A DNA stretch of 64,000 nt from JAITVB01 sp031553805 (GCA_031553805.1 JAVBLC010000001.1:1-64000); one strand, 5' to 3'. Counted from the stretch's first letter, positions 18,282 through 32,364 are shown. Translations and numbers: made by a program. Notes: generated from the sequence alone by a model not told the origin.

Positions 18282-18292
18282 TCAGAGAAACG

Positions 18293-18826
18293 ATGAACAG
18301 GGAAGAAAAAACCATTATCATTGACAGCTTAGCCGAAAAGCTCCAACAATACCCCCATTTCTACGTGACCGACGCTTCGGGCCTCAACGCCGAAGAGACG
18401 GCCAAATTGCGCAAAGCCTGCTTCGACAAGCAGATCGCGCTGATGGTGGTAAAGAATACGCTTTTCATCAAAGCGCTCGAAAAGGTGGAAAAAGCCGATC
18501 CGGAACTGGTGGGCATCTTGAATGGCCCCACCGCCGTGATGTTCAGCGAAACGGGTAACATCCCCGCCAAGCTCATCAAGGAGTTCAAGAAAGGCAAGGA
18601 CGCCGATGCCAAACCGGTACTCAAGGGTGCCTATGTGCAGGAATGCGTATACCTGGGCGCCAAGTCGCTCGAGGAGCTGATCAACGTGAAATCGCGCGAG
18701 GAACTCATCGGCGATATCATTGCACTGCTTCAGTCCCCGGCCAAAAACGTCATCTCCGCTCTTCAGGCCAACGCCGGAGGCAAGGTGGCCGGACTGGTCA
18801 AGGCTATCCCCGGAAAGGAAAGCTAA
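18293..18826 (+). CDS. rplJ: 50S ribosomal protein L10
   Basis: 177 residues. N-terminal rRNA-binding domain with FYVTDASGLNAEETAKLRKA and VVKNTLFIKAL, then GPTAVMF; the C-terminal helix (SALQANAGGKVAGLVKAI) binds L7/L12 dimers. It is the stalk base together with L11. rplL follows after a 160-base gap. Confidence 0.97.
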   Translation: MNREEKTIIIDSLAEKLQQYPHFYVTDASGLNAEETAKLRKACFDKQIALMVVKNTLFIKALEKVEKADPELVGILNGPTAVMFSETGNIPAKLIKEFKKGKDADAKPVLKGAYVQECVYLGAKSLEELINVKSREELIGDIIALLQSPAKNVISALQANAGGKVAGLVKAIPGKES

Positions 18827-18875
18827 ATCTACCCGAGGGGCCGGGAAAGGGGAGGAAGGAAATCCGACTCGAAAC

Positions 18876-18936
18876 GGCCGCTTGAAAAACAAGGGGGTAC
18901 GGGGATTACAAACTCGCCGGGCCGCCTGAAAAACAA
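18876..18936 (+). repeat. Direct repeat in the rplJ-rplL spacer
   Basis: GGCCGCTTGAAAAACAA (18876-18892) recurs as GGCCGCCTGAAAAACAA (18920-18936), 44 bases apart, each preceded by ACTCG within eight bases. The 18827-18986 spacer has no gene. Confidence 0.5.
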
Positions 18937-18986
18937 AAAACCCAACACAAATTTTTGTCTAACAATTTTTAAAAACTTACATAGAA

Positions 18987-19364
18987 ATGGCAAATATCGC
19001 AAAATTGGCTGAAGAGTTGGTAAACTTGACGGTTAAGGAAGTAAACGAACTGGCCAAAGTCCTGAAAGAAGAGTATGGTATCGAACCCGCCGCTGCTGCT
19101 GTAGCTGTTGCTGCCGCTCCGGCCGCCGAAGGTGGTGCCGCTGCTGCTGAAAAAAGCTCGTTCGACGTAATCCTCACCTCGGGTGGCCAGGCTAAACTCC
19201 AGGTTGTGAAGGTGGTGAAAGAAATCACCGGCCTCGGTCTGAAAGAAGCCAAAGACCTGGTTGACGGCGCTCCGAAGCCCGTTAAGGAAGGCGTTTCCAA
19301 AGAAGAAGCAGAATCGATCAAATCTCAACTCGAAGAGGCTGGTGCTGAAGTTGAAGTTAAGTAG
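18987..19364 (+). CDS. rplL: 50S ribosomal protein L7/L12
   Basis: 125 residues. N-terminal dimerisation helices (KLAEELVNLTVKEVNELAKV), an Ala-rich hinge (about residues 37-55), and the C-terminal domain FDVILTSGGQAKLQVVKVVK, GLGLKEAKDLVDGAPKPVKE. It recruits GTPase factors to the ribosome. A stem-loop follows the gene before rpoB. Confidence 0.98.
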   Translation: MANIAKLAEELVNLTVKEVNELAKVLKEEYGIEPAAAAVAVAAAPAAEGGAAAAEKSSFDVILTSGGQAKLQVVKVVKEITGLGLKEAKDLVDGAPKPVKEGVSKEEAESIKSQLEEAGAEVEVK

Positions 19365-19388
19365 AACTGCTTAGTTTTCAAGACTCAT

Positions 19389-19430
19389 CAGGTGCAGGGC
19401 CTGCTCCGGCAGGACCTGTGCCTGTTTCTT
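19389..19430 (+). terminator. Attenuator between rplL and rpoB
   Basis: CAGGTGCAGGGCCTGC and GCAGGACCTGTGCCTG form a long imperfect stem with a TCCG loop, followed by TTTCTTGTTT. A partial terminator between the ribosomal-protein and polymerase parts of this operon is known in other bacteria; here it is inferred from the structure. Confidence 0.65.
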
Positions 19431-19608
19431 GTTTAACATTCCGCCCCCCGGCCGGGAATCATTTCGAATGGGGTTTTAGCTTGATTATCACCTGATTTAC
19501 AAAGGGAGTTGTCCGAGGTTTGCGCGGGCAACTTGTTTCGGCTAATTACACGACCCTGTGGGGCGACCTGTGGTTTTTACACATTACAAACTTCAATCCG
19601 GGACGAAA

Positions 19609-23424
<3,816 letters not shown>

Positions 23425-23567
23425 GAGCGGCCGAGCTCCGGGACGGGAGCGTGCGAGGGACCTCCATCGGGGGCGACTCATAAGGATTATCCCGTTCCTG
23501 GAAGGGTTTCCCTGGGGAGGCCTGTAACACACACACTGGTGTATAAAAACGAAAAATTACCATAGAG

Positions 23568-26500
23568 ATGTCATTCAAAAAAGACAATAAGGTAAATACA
23601 GGGTTCTCGAAGATCACCATCGGGCTTGCTTCGCCCGAGGAAATCCTCGAAAACTCGAGCGGCGAAGTGCTCAAACCCGAAACGATCAACTACCGCACCT
23701 ACAAACCCGAACGCGACGGTTTGTTCTGCGAACGGATCTTCGGCCCGGTGAAGGACTACGAGTGCCATTGCGGGAAATACAAGCGCATCCGCTACAAAGG
23801 GATCGTCTGCGACCGATGCGGGGTGGAAGTGACCGAGAAGAAAGTGCGCCGCGAACGCATGGGCCACATTTCGCTCGTGGTGCCCGTTGCCCACATCTGG
23901 TATTTCAAATCGCTGCCCACCAAGATCGGGTACCTGCTCGGGATCCCGTCGAAGAAACTCGACGCGGTGATCTACTACGAGCGTTACATCGTGATCCAAC
24001 CCGGGGTGACCGGTGCGGCGGGCGTGCAAGACCTCGACCTGCTGGCCGAAAAGGAATACCTCGACCTGTTGGCTACCCTGCCCAAGGGCAACCAGCAGCT
24101 GGACGACAGCGACCCCAACAAGTTCATCGCGATGATGGGCGCCGAAGCGATCGATATGCTGCTGCAGCGCGTCGACCTCGACGGCCTCTCTTACTCGTTG
24201 CGCCACAAAGCCAACAACGAAACCTCGCAACAGCGTAAGAGCGAAGCGCTCAAACGCCTGCACGTGGTAGAAGCCTTCCGCGAATCGCGCGAAATCAACA
24301 AACCGGAGTGGATGGTACTGAAGGTGATCCCGGTGATCCCGCCCGAACTGCGCCCGCTGGTGCCGTTGGACGGGGGGCGTTTCGCCACCTCCGACCTCAA
24401 CGACCTCTACCGCCGCGTGATTATCCGCAACAACCGCTTGAAGCGATTGATCGAGATCAAGGCGCCCGAAGTAATCCTGCGCAACGAAAAGCGTATGTTG
24501 CAGGAAGCCGTGGATTCGCTCTTCGACAACTCGCGCAAGTCAAACGCGGTGAAGACCGAATCGAACCGCCCGCTCAAGTCGCTCTCCGACAGCCTGAAAG
24601 GGAAACAGGGACGCTTCCGCCAGAACCTTTTGGGGAAACGTGTCGACTACTCGGCCCGTTCGGTGATCGTCGTGGGTCCGGAACTCAAGATGCACGAGTG
24701 CGGTCTGCCGAAAGACATGGCCGCCGAACTCTATAAGCCGTTTATCATCCGCAAGCTCATCGAGCGCGGGATCGTGAAAACGGTGAAGTCGGCCAAAAAG
24801 ATCATCGACCGCAAGGACCCGGTGGTTTGGGACATCTTGGAAAATGTGCTGAAAGGCCACCCGGTGCTGCTCAACCGCGCTCCGACCCTGCACCGTCTGG
24901 GTATCCAGGCGTTCCAACCCAAACTGATCGAGGGCAAGGCGATCCAGTTGCACCCGTTGGCCTGTACGGCATTCAACGCCGACTTCGACGGTGACCAGAT
25001 GGCGGTTCACCTGCCGCTGGGCAACGCCGCCATCCTCGAAGCGCAGCTCCTGATGCTCGGCGCACACAACATCCTCAACCCGGCCAACGGCGCGCCGATC
25101 ACCGTTCCTTCGCAGGACATGGTGCTCGGTCTGTACTACATGACCAAGGCCCGTCCGGGCGCCAAGGGCGAAGGACTCGTGTTCTACGGCTCGGAAGAGG
25201 CAATCATCGCCTACAACGAAGGCCGTGCGACGCTCAACACCAAGGTGAAAGTGACGGTCGACACCCTCGACGAAGCCGGCGCACCGAAGCGCGAACTGAT
25301 CGAAACGACGATCGGCCGCATCATCTTCAACCAGAACGTTCCGGCCGAGGTAGGTTACGTGAACGAGATCCTGACCAAAAAATCGCTGCGCGACATTATC
25401 GGCGTGGTGATGAAGAAAGCAGGCTCGGCCAAGACCGCCGCTTTCCTCGACGACATCAAGGAACTCGGTTACCAGATGGCCTTCCGGGGCGGTCTGTCGT
25501 TCAACCTCGAAGCGGTGATCATCCCGAAAGAGAAAGAAGCGCTCGTAAACGACGGTTACGCCCAGGTCGAAGAGGTGATCGAAAGCTACAACATGGGGCT
25601 GATCACCAACAACGAACGTTACAACCAGATCATCGATATCTGGACACATACCAACTCGAAGCTCACCCATACCGTGCTCAAGCAGCTCACGGAAGACGAC
25701 CAAGGGTTCAACCCCGTCTACATGATGCTCGACTCGGGGGCCCGTGGTTCGAAAGAACAGATCCGCCAGTTGTCCGGGATGCGTGGCCTCATGGCCAAAC
25801 CGCAGAAATCGGGTAGCGACGTAGCGCAAATTATCGAGAACCCGATCCTTTCGAACTTCAAGGAGGGGCTTTCGGTAGTCGAGTACTTCATCTCGACCCA
25901 CGGTGCGCGTAAGGGTTTGGCCGATACGGCCTTGAAGACGGCCGATGCGGGTTACCTGACCCGTCGTCTGGTCGACGTGGCCCAGGACGTGATCATCACC
26001 GAAGAGGATTGCGGCACGCTCCGCGGCCTTTCGGCGACGGCGATCAAACGCAACGAGGAAACGGTACAGACGCTTTACGAACGCATCCTTGGCCGCACCG
26101 CCGTGCAGGACATCTACCACCCGTTGACGGGCGAACTGATCATCCGCTCGGGCGACGAGATCACTGAAGAGGTAGCCGAAGCGATCGAAAAATCGCCGAT
26201 CGAACAGGTTGAGATCCGTTCGGTGCTCACCTGCGAATCGAAGAAGGGCGTTTGCTCGAAGTGCTACGGCCGCAACCTGGCCACGGGCCGCATGGTGCAG
26301 CAGGGCGAAGTGGTCGGCGTGATCGCCGCCCAGTCGATCGGTGAACCGGGTACGCAGCTGACTCTCCGTACGTTCCACGTCGGAGGGGTTGCCGGTGGGA
26401 TCGCCGCTGACAACAGCATCGTGGCCCGCTACGACGGCCGCCTCGAAATCGAAGAACTCCGCGCGGTGAAAAAGACCGACGAAACGGGCAAGGCTTACGA

Positions 26501-27818
26501 TGTGATCATCTCGCGTCTGGCCGAACTGCGCATCGTCGACGAAAACACCGGCATCACGCTCTATACCCACAACCTGCCCTACGGCGCCTCACTCTATATG
26601 GAGAACGGCGCGAAGGTCAAGAAAGGCGACCTGGTGTGCGAATGGGACCCGTACAACGCGGTCATCATCTCGGAGTACAACGGGAAAGTAGCTTTCGAAA
26701 ACGTGATCGACGGGGTGACCTACCGCGAAGAATCGGACGAAACGACCGGTTTCCGCGAAATAGTGATCATCGAGTCGCGCGACAAGACCAAGAACCCGGT
26801 GATCCGGGTCGTTACGGGCGGCGAAGAGCAGCAACAGTATAACCTGCCCGTGGGCGCCCACATCGTGGTGAAAGAAAACGCCGCGGTACACTCGGGCGAC
26901 ATCCTGATCAAGATCCCGCGTGCCGTCGGCAAGGCGGGCGACATCACCGGGGGTCTGCCCCGCGTGACCGAGCTGTTCGAAGCGCGTAACCCGTCAAACC
27001 CGGCGGTGGTTTCCGAAATCGACGGCGAAGTGTCGTTCGGCAAGATAAAGCGTGGTAACCGCGAGATCATCATCACGGCCAAGAGCGGTGAAGAGAAGAA
27101 GTACCTCGTGCCCCTCTCGCGCCAGATCCTGGTGCAGGAGAATGACTACATCCGCGCCGGGATGCCCCTCTCCGACGGGGCGATCACCCCGAGCGACATC
27201 CTCTCGATCCAGGGCCCGACCAAGGTGCAGGAGTATATCGTGAACGAAATCCCGGAAGTGTACCGCATGCAGGGTGTGAAGATCAACGACAAGCATTTTG
27301 AAGTGATCGTCCGCCAGATGATGAACAAGGTGCAGATCCAGGATCCGGGCGACACCCAATTCATGGAAGAACAGGTGGTCGACAAGTGGGAATTCATGAA
27401 AGTCAACGACGAACTTTACGACAAGAAAGTCGTGACTGAATCCGGCGACTCGACCGAATTGAAACCCGGCCAAATCGTGTCGGTGCGCAAGCTCCGCGAC
27501 GAGAATTCTATCCTCAAACGTAAGGATATGAAAGCGGTCGAAGTGCGTGATGTGGTTCCGGCTACCTCGAACCAGGTGTTGCAGGGGATTACCCGTGCCG
27601 CCCTGCAGACGAGCAGCTTTATGTCGGCCGCTTCGTTCCAGGAAACGACCAAGGTACTGAATGAAGCTGCTATCTTCGGCAAAGTGGATCCGCTGGAAAA
27701 ACTGAAGGAAAACGTGATCTGCGGGCACCTGATCCCCGCTGGTACCGGTACTCCCGAGTTCCAGGACCTGTTGGTCGGCTCGCTCGACGAGTACAACACG
27801 ATGGTACGCAAACAGTAG
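23568..27818 (+). CDS. rpoC: DNA-directed RNA polymerase subunit beta'
   Basis: 1416 residues. Features in order: the zinc finger CHCGKYKRIRYKGIVCDRCG, clamp helices, LLGKRVDYSARSVIVVGPEL, the catalytic NADFDGDQMAVH (three Asp bind Mg), bridge helix/trigger loop with MMLDSGARGSKEQIRQL and MRGLMAKP, the second Zn site (CESKKGVCSKCYGR), GEPGTQLTLRTFHVGG, and the C-terminal EDAIFGK-like NEAAIFGKVDPLEKLKENVI. It ends the long operon; a strong terminator follows 16 bases later. Confidence 0.99.
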   Translation: MSFKKDNKVNTGFSKITIGLASPEEILENSSGEVLKPETINYRTYKPERDGLFCERIFGPVKDYECHCGKYKRIRYKGIVCDRCGVEVTEKKVRRERMGHISLVVPVAHIWYFKSLPTKIGYLLGIPSKKLDAVIYYERYIVIQPGVTGAAGVQDLDLLAEKEYLDLLATLPKGNQQLDDSDPNKFIAMMGAEAIDMLLQRVDLDGLSYSLRHKANNETSQQRKSEALKRLHVVEAFRESREINKPEWMVLKVIPVIPPELRPLVPLDGGRFATSDLNDLYRRVIIRNNRLKRLIEIKAPEVILRNEKRMLQEAVDSLFDNSRKSNAVKTESNRPLKSLSDSLKGKQGRFRQNLLGKRVDYSARSVIVVGPELKMHECGLPKDMAAELYKPFIIRKLIERGIVKTVKSAKKIIDRKDPVVWDILENVLKGHPVLLNRAPTLHRLGIQAFQPKLIEGKAIQLHPLACTAFNADFDGDQMAVHLPLGNAAILEAQLLMLGAHNILNPANGAPITVPSQDMVLGLYYMTKARPGAKGEGLVFYGSEEAIIAYNEGRATLNTKVKVTVDTLDEAGAPKRELIETTIGRIIFNQNVPAEVGYVNEILTKKSLRDIIGVVMKKAGSAKTAAFLDDIKELGYQMAFRGGLSFNLEAVIIPKEKEALVNDGYAQVEEVIESYNMGLITNNERYNQIIDIWTHTNSKLTHTVLKQLTEDDQGFNPVYMMLDSGARGSKEQIRQLSGMRGLMAKPQKSGSDVAQIIENPILSNFKEGLSVVEYFISTHGARKGLADTALKTADAGYLTRRLVDVAQDVIITEEDCGTLRGLSATAIKRNEETVQTLYERILGRTAVQDIYHPLTGELIIRSGDEITEEVAEAIEKSPIEQVEIRSVLTCESKKGVCSKCYGRNLATGRMVQQGEVVGVIAAQSIGEPGTQLTLRTFHVGGVAGGIAADNSIVARYDGRLEIEELRAVKKTDETGKAYDVIISRLAELRIVDENTGITLYTHNLPYGASLYMENGAKVKKGDLVCEWDPYNAVIISEYNGKVAFENVIDGVTYREESDETTGFREIVIIESRDKTKNPVIRVVTGGEEQQQYNLPVGAHIVVKENAAVHSGDILIKIPRAVGKAGDITGGLPRVTELFEARNPSNPAVVSEIDGEVSFGKIKRGNREIIITAKSGEEKKYLVPLSRQILVQENDYIRAGMPLSDGAITPSDILSIQGPTKVQEYIVNEIPEVYRMQGVKINDKHFEVIVRQMMNKVQIQDPGDTQFMEEQVVDKWEFMKVNDELYDKKVVTESGDSTELKPGQIVSVRKLRDENSILKRKDMKAVEVRDVVPATSNQVLQGITRAALQTSSFMSAASFQETTKVLNEAAIFGKVDPLEKLKENVICGHLIPAGTGTPEFQDLLVGSLDEYNTMVRKQ

Positions 27819-27833
27819 TTTGCTTGTATGATA

Positions 27834-27870
27834 AAAGAGCGGGAGGTTAAATAGCCTCCCGCTCTTTTTT
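27834..27870 (+). terminator. Terminator of the rpoBC operon
   Basis: GAGCGGGAGG and CCTCCCGCTC form a 10-bp stem, flanked by AAAA before and TTTTTT after. Confidence 0.92.
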
Positions 27871-27924
27871 ACAGTTTATAAACTTCATCCTGAACTCTTT
27901 GCGCCTACCCTCCGCCTAACCCTC

Positions 27925-28140
27925 TAGGGGTCAGGCCCGACATAAAACCCCGGGGGAAGCGGGTGTCCCGGACCGGGTTTGAAAAATTCCCCTGTGCAGG
28001 TACGCACCTTTTAAAAGAAACGCGGCAACCGAGATTGCTGAATACCCGCAAGGGCAGGCACTTGCTTTAAGCAAGTAAAGCGAACGAATTCAACGTAGTT
28101 GGTTTTTAGAAAAGCTTCTCTTTTCTGGGGTAGCCTTGAT
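27925..28140. repeat. Diverged copy of the dispersed intergenic repeat
   Basis: Shares ordered pieces with 32700-32918 and 63030-63245: a GGTC-GGC...CATAAAA-CCC(G)GG segment, then AACGCGGCAACCGAGATTGC, a GGGCAG region, and AATTCAACGTAGTTGGTTTTTAG. Much more diverged than those two. It fills most of the rpoC to beta-helix gene spacer. AAGCCTC...GAGGCGCTTTGTTTTTT at 28142-28184 could end transcripts. Confidence 0.55.
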
Positions 28141-28242
28141 AAAAAGCCTCCTGATGTGTAGGTGCACCGGAGAGGCGCTTTGTTTTTTGCGTATCTTTTT
28201 CTATCTTTCTAACCTTTGACGGTTGTAAAGGATAAAACGACG

Positions 28243-30093
28243 ATGCAAAAAACTCCGATCCGATGGCTGGCCCTGGTGCTGGTGTGGTTGTTGAACGCTC
28301 CCCTGACGGCGGCCGAAATATGGGTTTCCCCGAACGGTTCCGACCGTAATCCGGGGACGAAAGAGGCTCCCCTGCAGACACTTCACGCTGCCTTGCGGCA
28401 AGCCCGCGAATTGCGCCGCCTCCACGATCCCACGATCGACGGCGGAATCTTTGTCAATATGCAAGGGGGAATTTATCCTTTGGCGGAAATGCTGCTCGTC
28501 CGTCCCGAAGACAGCGGTACGGCAGAAAGCCCGACCGTGATCCGGGCTGTCGCCGGTGAAAACCCGGTGCTGAGCGCCGGAATCCCTGTAAGAAACTGGA
28601 CGCCCTCCAAAGGAAATATTTCGGGCTTGCCTGCCGTTGCCCGGGATAAGGTATGGGAAGCGCCTCTTCCTTATGTCGGCAATCGCCCCGCCGAATTCCG
28701 GCAGATGTGGGTGGAGGGCGAAAAAGCCGTCCGTGCCCGCAGCGCGGAACCGGACAACATGGAGCGGATGGTGTCGTTTGACATGGACGGCCGCCGCATC
28801 CGCATTCCGGCACCCGATGCCCCCGCCTCGTGGGGCACGGCCCCGCAGCTCGAAATGATGGCGATGCAGCGGTGGGCGGTAGCGTTCCTGCGCGTAAAGG
28901 CGGTCGAAACGCTCCACGGACAAGCCCGGCTGACGTTTCACGATCCGGAAAGCCGCATCGAATTCGAACATCCCTGGCCCCAGCCGGTGATCGACGGCGA
29001 ACGGGGCAACTCGGCCTTTGTGCTGACCAACGCCATCGAGTTCCTCGATACTCCCGGCGAGTGGTATACCGACCTGAAAACTGAAAAAATATACTATTGG
29101 CCCCGCTCGGGCGAAGATATGCGCACGGCGTCTGCAATCGTCCCGGTGCTTGAAACGCTGGTCGAGTTTGCGGGCACGGCTTCGCGGCCGGTGAGCCACG
29201 TGCGTTTCGAGGGAATCGGTTTCGAACACGCGGGTTGGACGCGTCCGTCGCAGCAGGGCCATGTGCCGCTGCAAACGGGGATGTATATCATTGACGCCTA
29301 TAAGTTGGCCGTTCCCGGCCTGCCCGGAAAACCCGGACTCGAAAACCAGGCGTGGATCGGGCGCCCCGAAGCGGCGGTAAAAGCCGGCGGGGCCGAACAT
29401 ATTTCTTTTGAAAAATGCACATTCCGCCGCCTGGCTTCGACCGGCCTTGACCTGGAGCGGGCGGTGAAAAACGTGTCGGTAGCCGGGTGCGATTTTACGG
29501 ACGTCGGCGGCACGGCCCTGTTGGCCGGGGCATTTCCGGACCGGGGCTACGAAACGCACGTGGGTTGGACGCCCGAATTCGAGGGCGAGATTTGCTCGAA
29601 CGTGGTGATCAGCAATAACATTGTAAAAAACGTGGCCAACGAAGATTGGGGCTGCGTGGGGATCGGCGTGGGCTATGCCCGCGATTTCACGATCGACCAC
29701 AACGAGGTGGCCGGGGTGCCTTACTCGGGCATCAGCGTGGGTTGGGGCTGGCTGTCCACGGTCAATGTGTCGGGCGGGCACCGGATCACGGCCAATTATG
29801 TCCACGATTTTGCCCGACAACTTTATGACGCCGGGGGCATTTACACCCTCTCGGCCCAACCCGGCACGGTGATCGAGCGCAACCGTATCGAAGCGATCGG
29901 CGCAGCGCCTTACGCCACCAACGACCGGGCGTTTTATATTTATTTCGATGAAGCGAGCGCTTACCTCGATGTCCGCGACAACTGGATGCCCGAAGAGCAT
30001 TACGGTTGGAACCAGCCCGGAATGAACCGCCTCGAAAACAACGGTCCGGGCGTAGGCCCGGCGATCCGTGCCGCGGCGGGGGTGACAAGATAA
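28243..30093 (+). CDS. Secreted right-handed beta-helix protein, GH141-like
   Basis: 616 residues from ATG 28243, chosen because it gives a clean signal peptide (MQKTPIRWLALVLVWLLNAP, cleavage near TAAEI). The mature start EIWVSPNGSDRNPGTKEAPL with LQTLHAALRQAR is the usual opening of secreted beta-helix glycan enzymes. Later rungs are typical: HVRFEGIGFEHAG, HISFEKCTFRRLASTGLDL, NVSVAGCDFTDVGGTALL, NVVISNNIVKNV, DFTIDHNEVAGVPYSGISVG, TVIERNRIEAI. The layout resembles GH141 (known members act on fucose in pectic RG-II or on xylan), but I cannot confirm catalytic residues. It precedes a GH31 enzyme by 21 bases, so both probably act on the same plant glycan. Confidence 0.72.
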   Translation: MQKTPIRWLALVLVWLLNAPLTAAEIWVSPNGSDRNPGTKEAPLQTLHAALRQARELRRLHDPTIDGGIFVNMQGGIYPLAEMLLVRPEDSGTAESPTVIRAVAGENPVLSAGIPVRNWTPSKGNISGLPAVARDKVWEAPLPYVGNRPAEFRQMWVEGEKAVRARSAEPDNMERMVSFDMDGRRIRIPAPDAPASWGTAPQLEMMAMQRWAVAFLRVKAVETLHGQARLTFHDPESRIEFEHPWPQPVIDGERGNSAFVLTNAIEFLDTPGEWYTDLKTEKIYYWPRSGEDMRTASAIVPVLETLVEFAGTASRPVSHVRFEGIGFEHAGWTRPSQQGHVPLQTGMYIIDAYKLAVPGLPGKPGLENQAWIGRPEAAVKAGGAEHISFEKCTFRRLASTGLDLERAVKNVSVAGCDFTDVGGTALLAGAFPDRGYETHVGWTPEFEGEICSNVVISNNIVKNVANEDWGCVGIGVGYARDFTIDHNEVAGVPYSGISVGWGWLSTVNVSGGHRITANYVHDFARQLYDAGGIYTLSAQPGTVIERNRIEAIGAAPYATNDRAFYIYFDEASAYLDVRDNWMPEEHYGWNQPGMNRLENNGPGVGPAIRAAAGVTR

Positions 30094-30114
30094 TCAAACG
30101 ACTGACATACAACG

Positions 30115-32364
30115 ATGAAACAAACCAATTATCACCTGTTCGATTTTCTCGATTTCGATCCCGAACTCAACCGCGACGAGACGCTGTGGCGTGCCTGCCG
30201 ACCGACCGACATCGAAGTCCGCGACGGCGACGTGCTCATAAAGATTCCTTTCCAGAAACAAAAACTTTCGGCCGAGATGAGTGCCGATATGTCGGTTTCC
30301 CGGAAGACCTATACTCTCCGCTTGCGTCAATATGGCGAAAAAATCCTGCGGGCACATATCGCTTTCGCCGATTACCCGATGGGCGGCTCCGAGATGCTGG
30401 AGATTGACCCAATGTTGAAAACCTTGCCGCTCGAGGTGCATAAAACCGCCGAGCAATGGACGGTGACCGATGCTGCGGGCACGGTGCGGGCGGTGGTCGA
30501 CCTGCGGGGGCCGGTGACCGACTGGTGGAGCGATCTGCTGCCGGCGCCGGACGAAACGTTCGACATCCGCTTCCGGCCCGACGGGCGTCGCGAGATCCGG
30601 CTGAGCGCCTACGACCAGTTCTCACCGCCGCGCCACGATGCGCTGGGGTTGGCTTATGTCGAACGCGACGGCGCACCCGCCACGGCCACCCTCTCGGTCC
30701 ATGCTACCCCGGACGAAGTCTTTGCGGGAACCGGCGAACGGTTTTCGAAAATGGATCTGTCCGGACATACGTTCCAACTGAAAAACCAGGACGGGCAGGG
30801 GGTCAACAACCGCCGCTGCTACAAAAATATCCCGTTCTATCTGTCGAGCGACAGTTACGGCGCGTTTTTCCACACTTCGGCCTATCTGAAATTGTCGTTG
30901 GCCGACCACTCGACGCGATCCGTGCAATGGCTTTCGGAGTTGCCGTTTCTCGACCTGTTCCTGATCGGGGGCGATGCACCCGAGGAGATTCTGCGCGGGT
31001 ATCGCCGCCTGACCGGCTTCCCCCCTATGCCCCCGCTGTGGAGCTTCGGGACGTGGATGAGCCGGATGACCTATTTCTCGGCCGACGAAGTGAGCGAGAT
31101 TTGCAAGCGTATGCGCACCGAGGGGTATCCCTGCGACGTGATCCACCTCGACACGGGGTGGTTCGAAACCGACTGGCTGTGTGAGTGGAAGTTTAATAAA
31201 GCGCGTTTCCCCGATCCTAAAAAATTTATCGGCGAGTTGAAGGCCGACGGTTACCGGGTAAGCCTGTGGCAATTGCCCTACGTGGCCGAAGAAGCAGAGC
31301 AGCTGGAAGAGGCGAAAGCGAACAATTACATCGCCCCGCTGACCAAGAAGCAGGAGTCCGAAGGGTCGAATTTCAGCGCGCTGGACTATGCCGGGACGAT
31401 CGATTTTACGTATCCTGCTGCGACGAAATGGTATAAGGGGCTGCTGAAAAACCTACTCGATATGGGCGTGGTTTGCATCAAGACCGACTTTGGCGAGAAC
31501 ATCCACATGGATGCCACGTATCATGCGATGTCTCCGGAGTTACTCAACAATCTCTACGCGCTGCTTTACCAAAAGGCGGCCTACGAGGTGACGAAAGAGG
31601 TGACGGGCGAAGGGATCGTGTGGGCGCGGGCCGGGTGGGCCGGGTGCCAGCGTTATCCGTTGCACTGGGGGGGCGACTCGGCCTGCTCGTGGGACGGGAT
31701 GGCGGGTTCGTTGAAAGGCGGGCTGCACATCGGTCTGTCCGGGTTTGCTTTCTGGAGCCACGACGTGCCGGGGTTCCACAGCGTGCCTGACTTTATGAAC
31801 GGGGTGGTGCCCGAAGACCTGTATGTCCGCTGGACGCAGTTCGGGGTCTTCTCATCGCACATCCGCTACCACGGGACTTCGAAGCGTGAGCCATGGCATT
31901 TTCCGAATATCGCGGGGATCGTAAAACGGTGGTGGGAACTGCGTTACGCGCTGATCCCCTATGTGCTGGAACAGAGCAAGAAAGCGACCGAAACGGGGTA
32001 TCCGGTGTTGCGGGCGCTCGTTTTTCACCATCCCGATGATAAAATGTGCTGGCACATCGACGACGAGTATTACTTCGGCGACGATTTCCTGGTGGCGCCG
32101 GTGATGAATTCCGAGAACAGGCGTGACGTCTACTTACCTGCCGGCCAGTGGGTTAATTTCTTCGACGGGACGCCGGTCGAGGGAGGGCGCTGGCTGAAGG
32201 GTTACGAATGTCCGTTGCAGGAAATGCCGGTTTGGGTCAAGGCGGGGGCAAAGATTCCCGTTTATCCCGAAAAAGTGGCTTGTACCGACGACATGGACTT
32301 CAAAAAAACAAAAGAGATTACCATCGACGCCTCGTTCAAAGGCGCATGGAAGCTCCTTGAATAA
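30115..32364 (+). CDS. GH31 glycoside hydrolase, alpha-xylosidase (YicI-like)
   Basis: 749 residues. An N-terminal beta-sandwich precedes the (beta/alpha)8 barrel (MSRMTYFSADEVSEICKRMR, VIHLDTGWFETDW). Catalytic nucleophile Asp is in CIKTDFGEN and the acid/base Asp in HWGGDSACSWDGM; IGLSGFAFWSHDVPGF and SSHIRYHG are also as in YicI. It hydrolyses terminal alpha-linked xylose (or glucose) from oligosaccharides. No signal peptide is visible (MKQTNYHLFDFLDFD), so it acts in the cytoplasm or is exported another way. It lies in a row after the beta-helix protein. The alpha-xylosidase choice over alpha-glucosidase rests on these motifs. Confidence 0.88.
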   Translation: MKQTNYHLFDFLDFDPELNRDETLWRACRPTDIEVRDGDVLIKIPFQKQKLSAEMSADMSVSRKTYTLRLRQYGEKILRAHIAFADYPMGGSEMLEIDPMLKTLPLEVHKTAEQWTVTDAAGTVRAVVDLRGPVTDWWSDLLPAPDETFDIRFRPDGRREIRLSAYDQFSPPRHDALGLAYVERDGAPATATLSVHATPDEVFAGTGERFSKMDLSGHTFQLKNQDGQGVNNRRCYKNIPFYLSSDSYGAFFHTSAYLKLSLADHSTRSVQWLSELPFLDLFLIGGDAPEEILRGYRRLTGFPPMPPLWSFGTWMSRMTYFSADEVSEICKRMRTEGYPCDVIHLDTGWFETDWLCEWKFNKARFPDPKKFIGELKADGYRVSLWQLPYVAEEAEQLEEAKANNYIAPLTKKQESEGSNFSALDYAGTIDFTYPAATKWYKGLLKNLLDMGVVCIKTDFGENIHMDATYHAMSPELLNNLYALLYQKAAYEVTKEVTGEGIVWARAGWAGCQRYPLHWGGDSACSWDGMAGSLKGGLHIGLSGFAFWSHDVPGFHSVPDFMNGVVPEDLYVRWTQFGVFSSHIRYHGTSKREPWHFPNIAGIVKRWWELRYALIPYVLEQSKKATETGYPVLRALVFHHPDDKMCWHIDDEYYFGDDFLVAPVMNSENRRDVYLPAGQWVNFFDGTPVEGGRWLKGYECPLQEMPVWVKAGAKIPVYPEKVACTDDMDFKKTKEITIDASFKGAWKLLE

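Noticed and set aside
19558..19608. Upstream start of rpoB at 19558 adding 17 residues
   Set aside because: The extra MGRPVVFTHYKLQSGTK does not resemble RpoB N-termini; the ATG at 19609 does.
24540..26570. 676-codon minus-strand open frame inside rpoC
   Set aside because: Shadow of rpoC caused by GC-rich codon use; His/Arg-rich and without domains.
28201..30000. 599-codon minus-strand frame opposite the beta-helix gene
   Set aside because: The plus-strand frame has a signal peptide and beta-helix rungs; the minus frame has neither.
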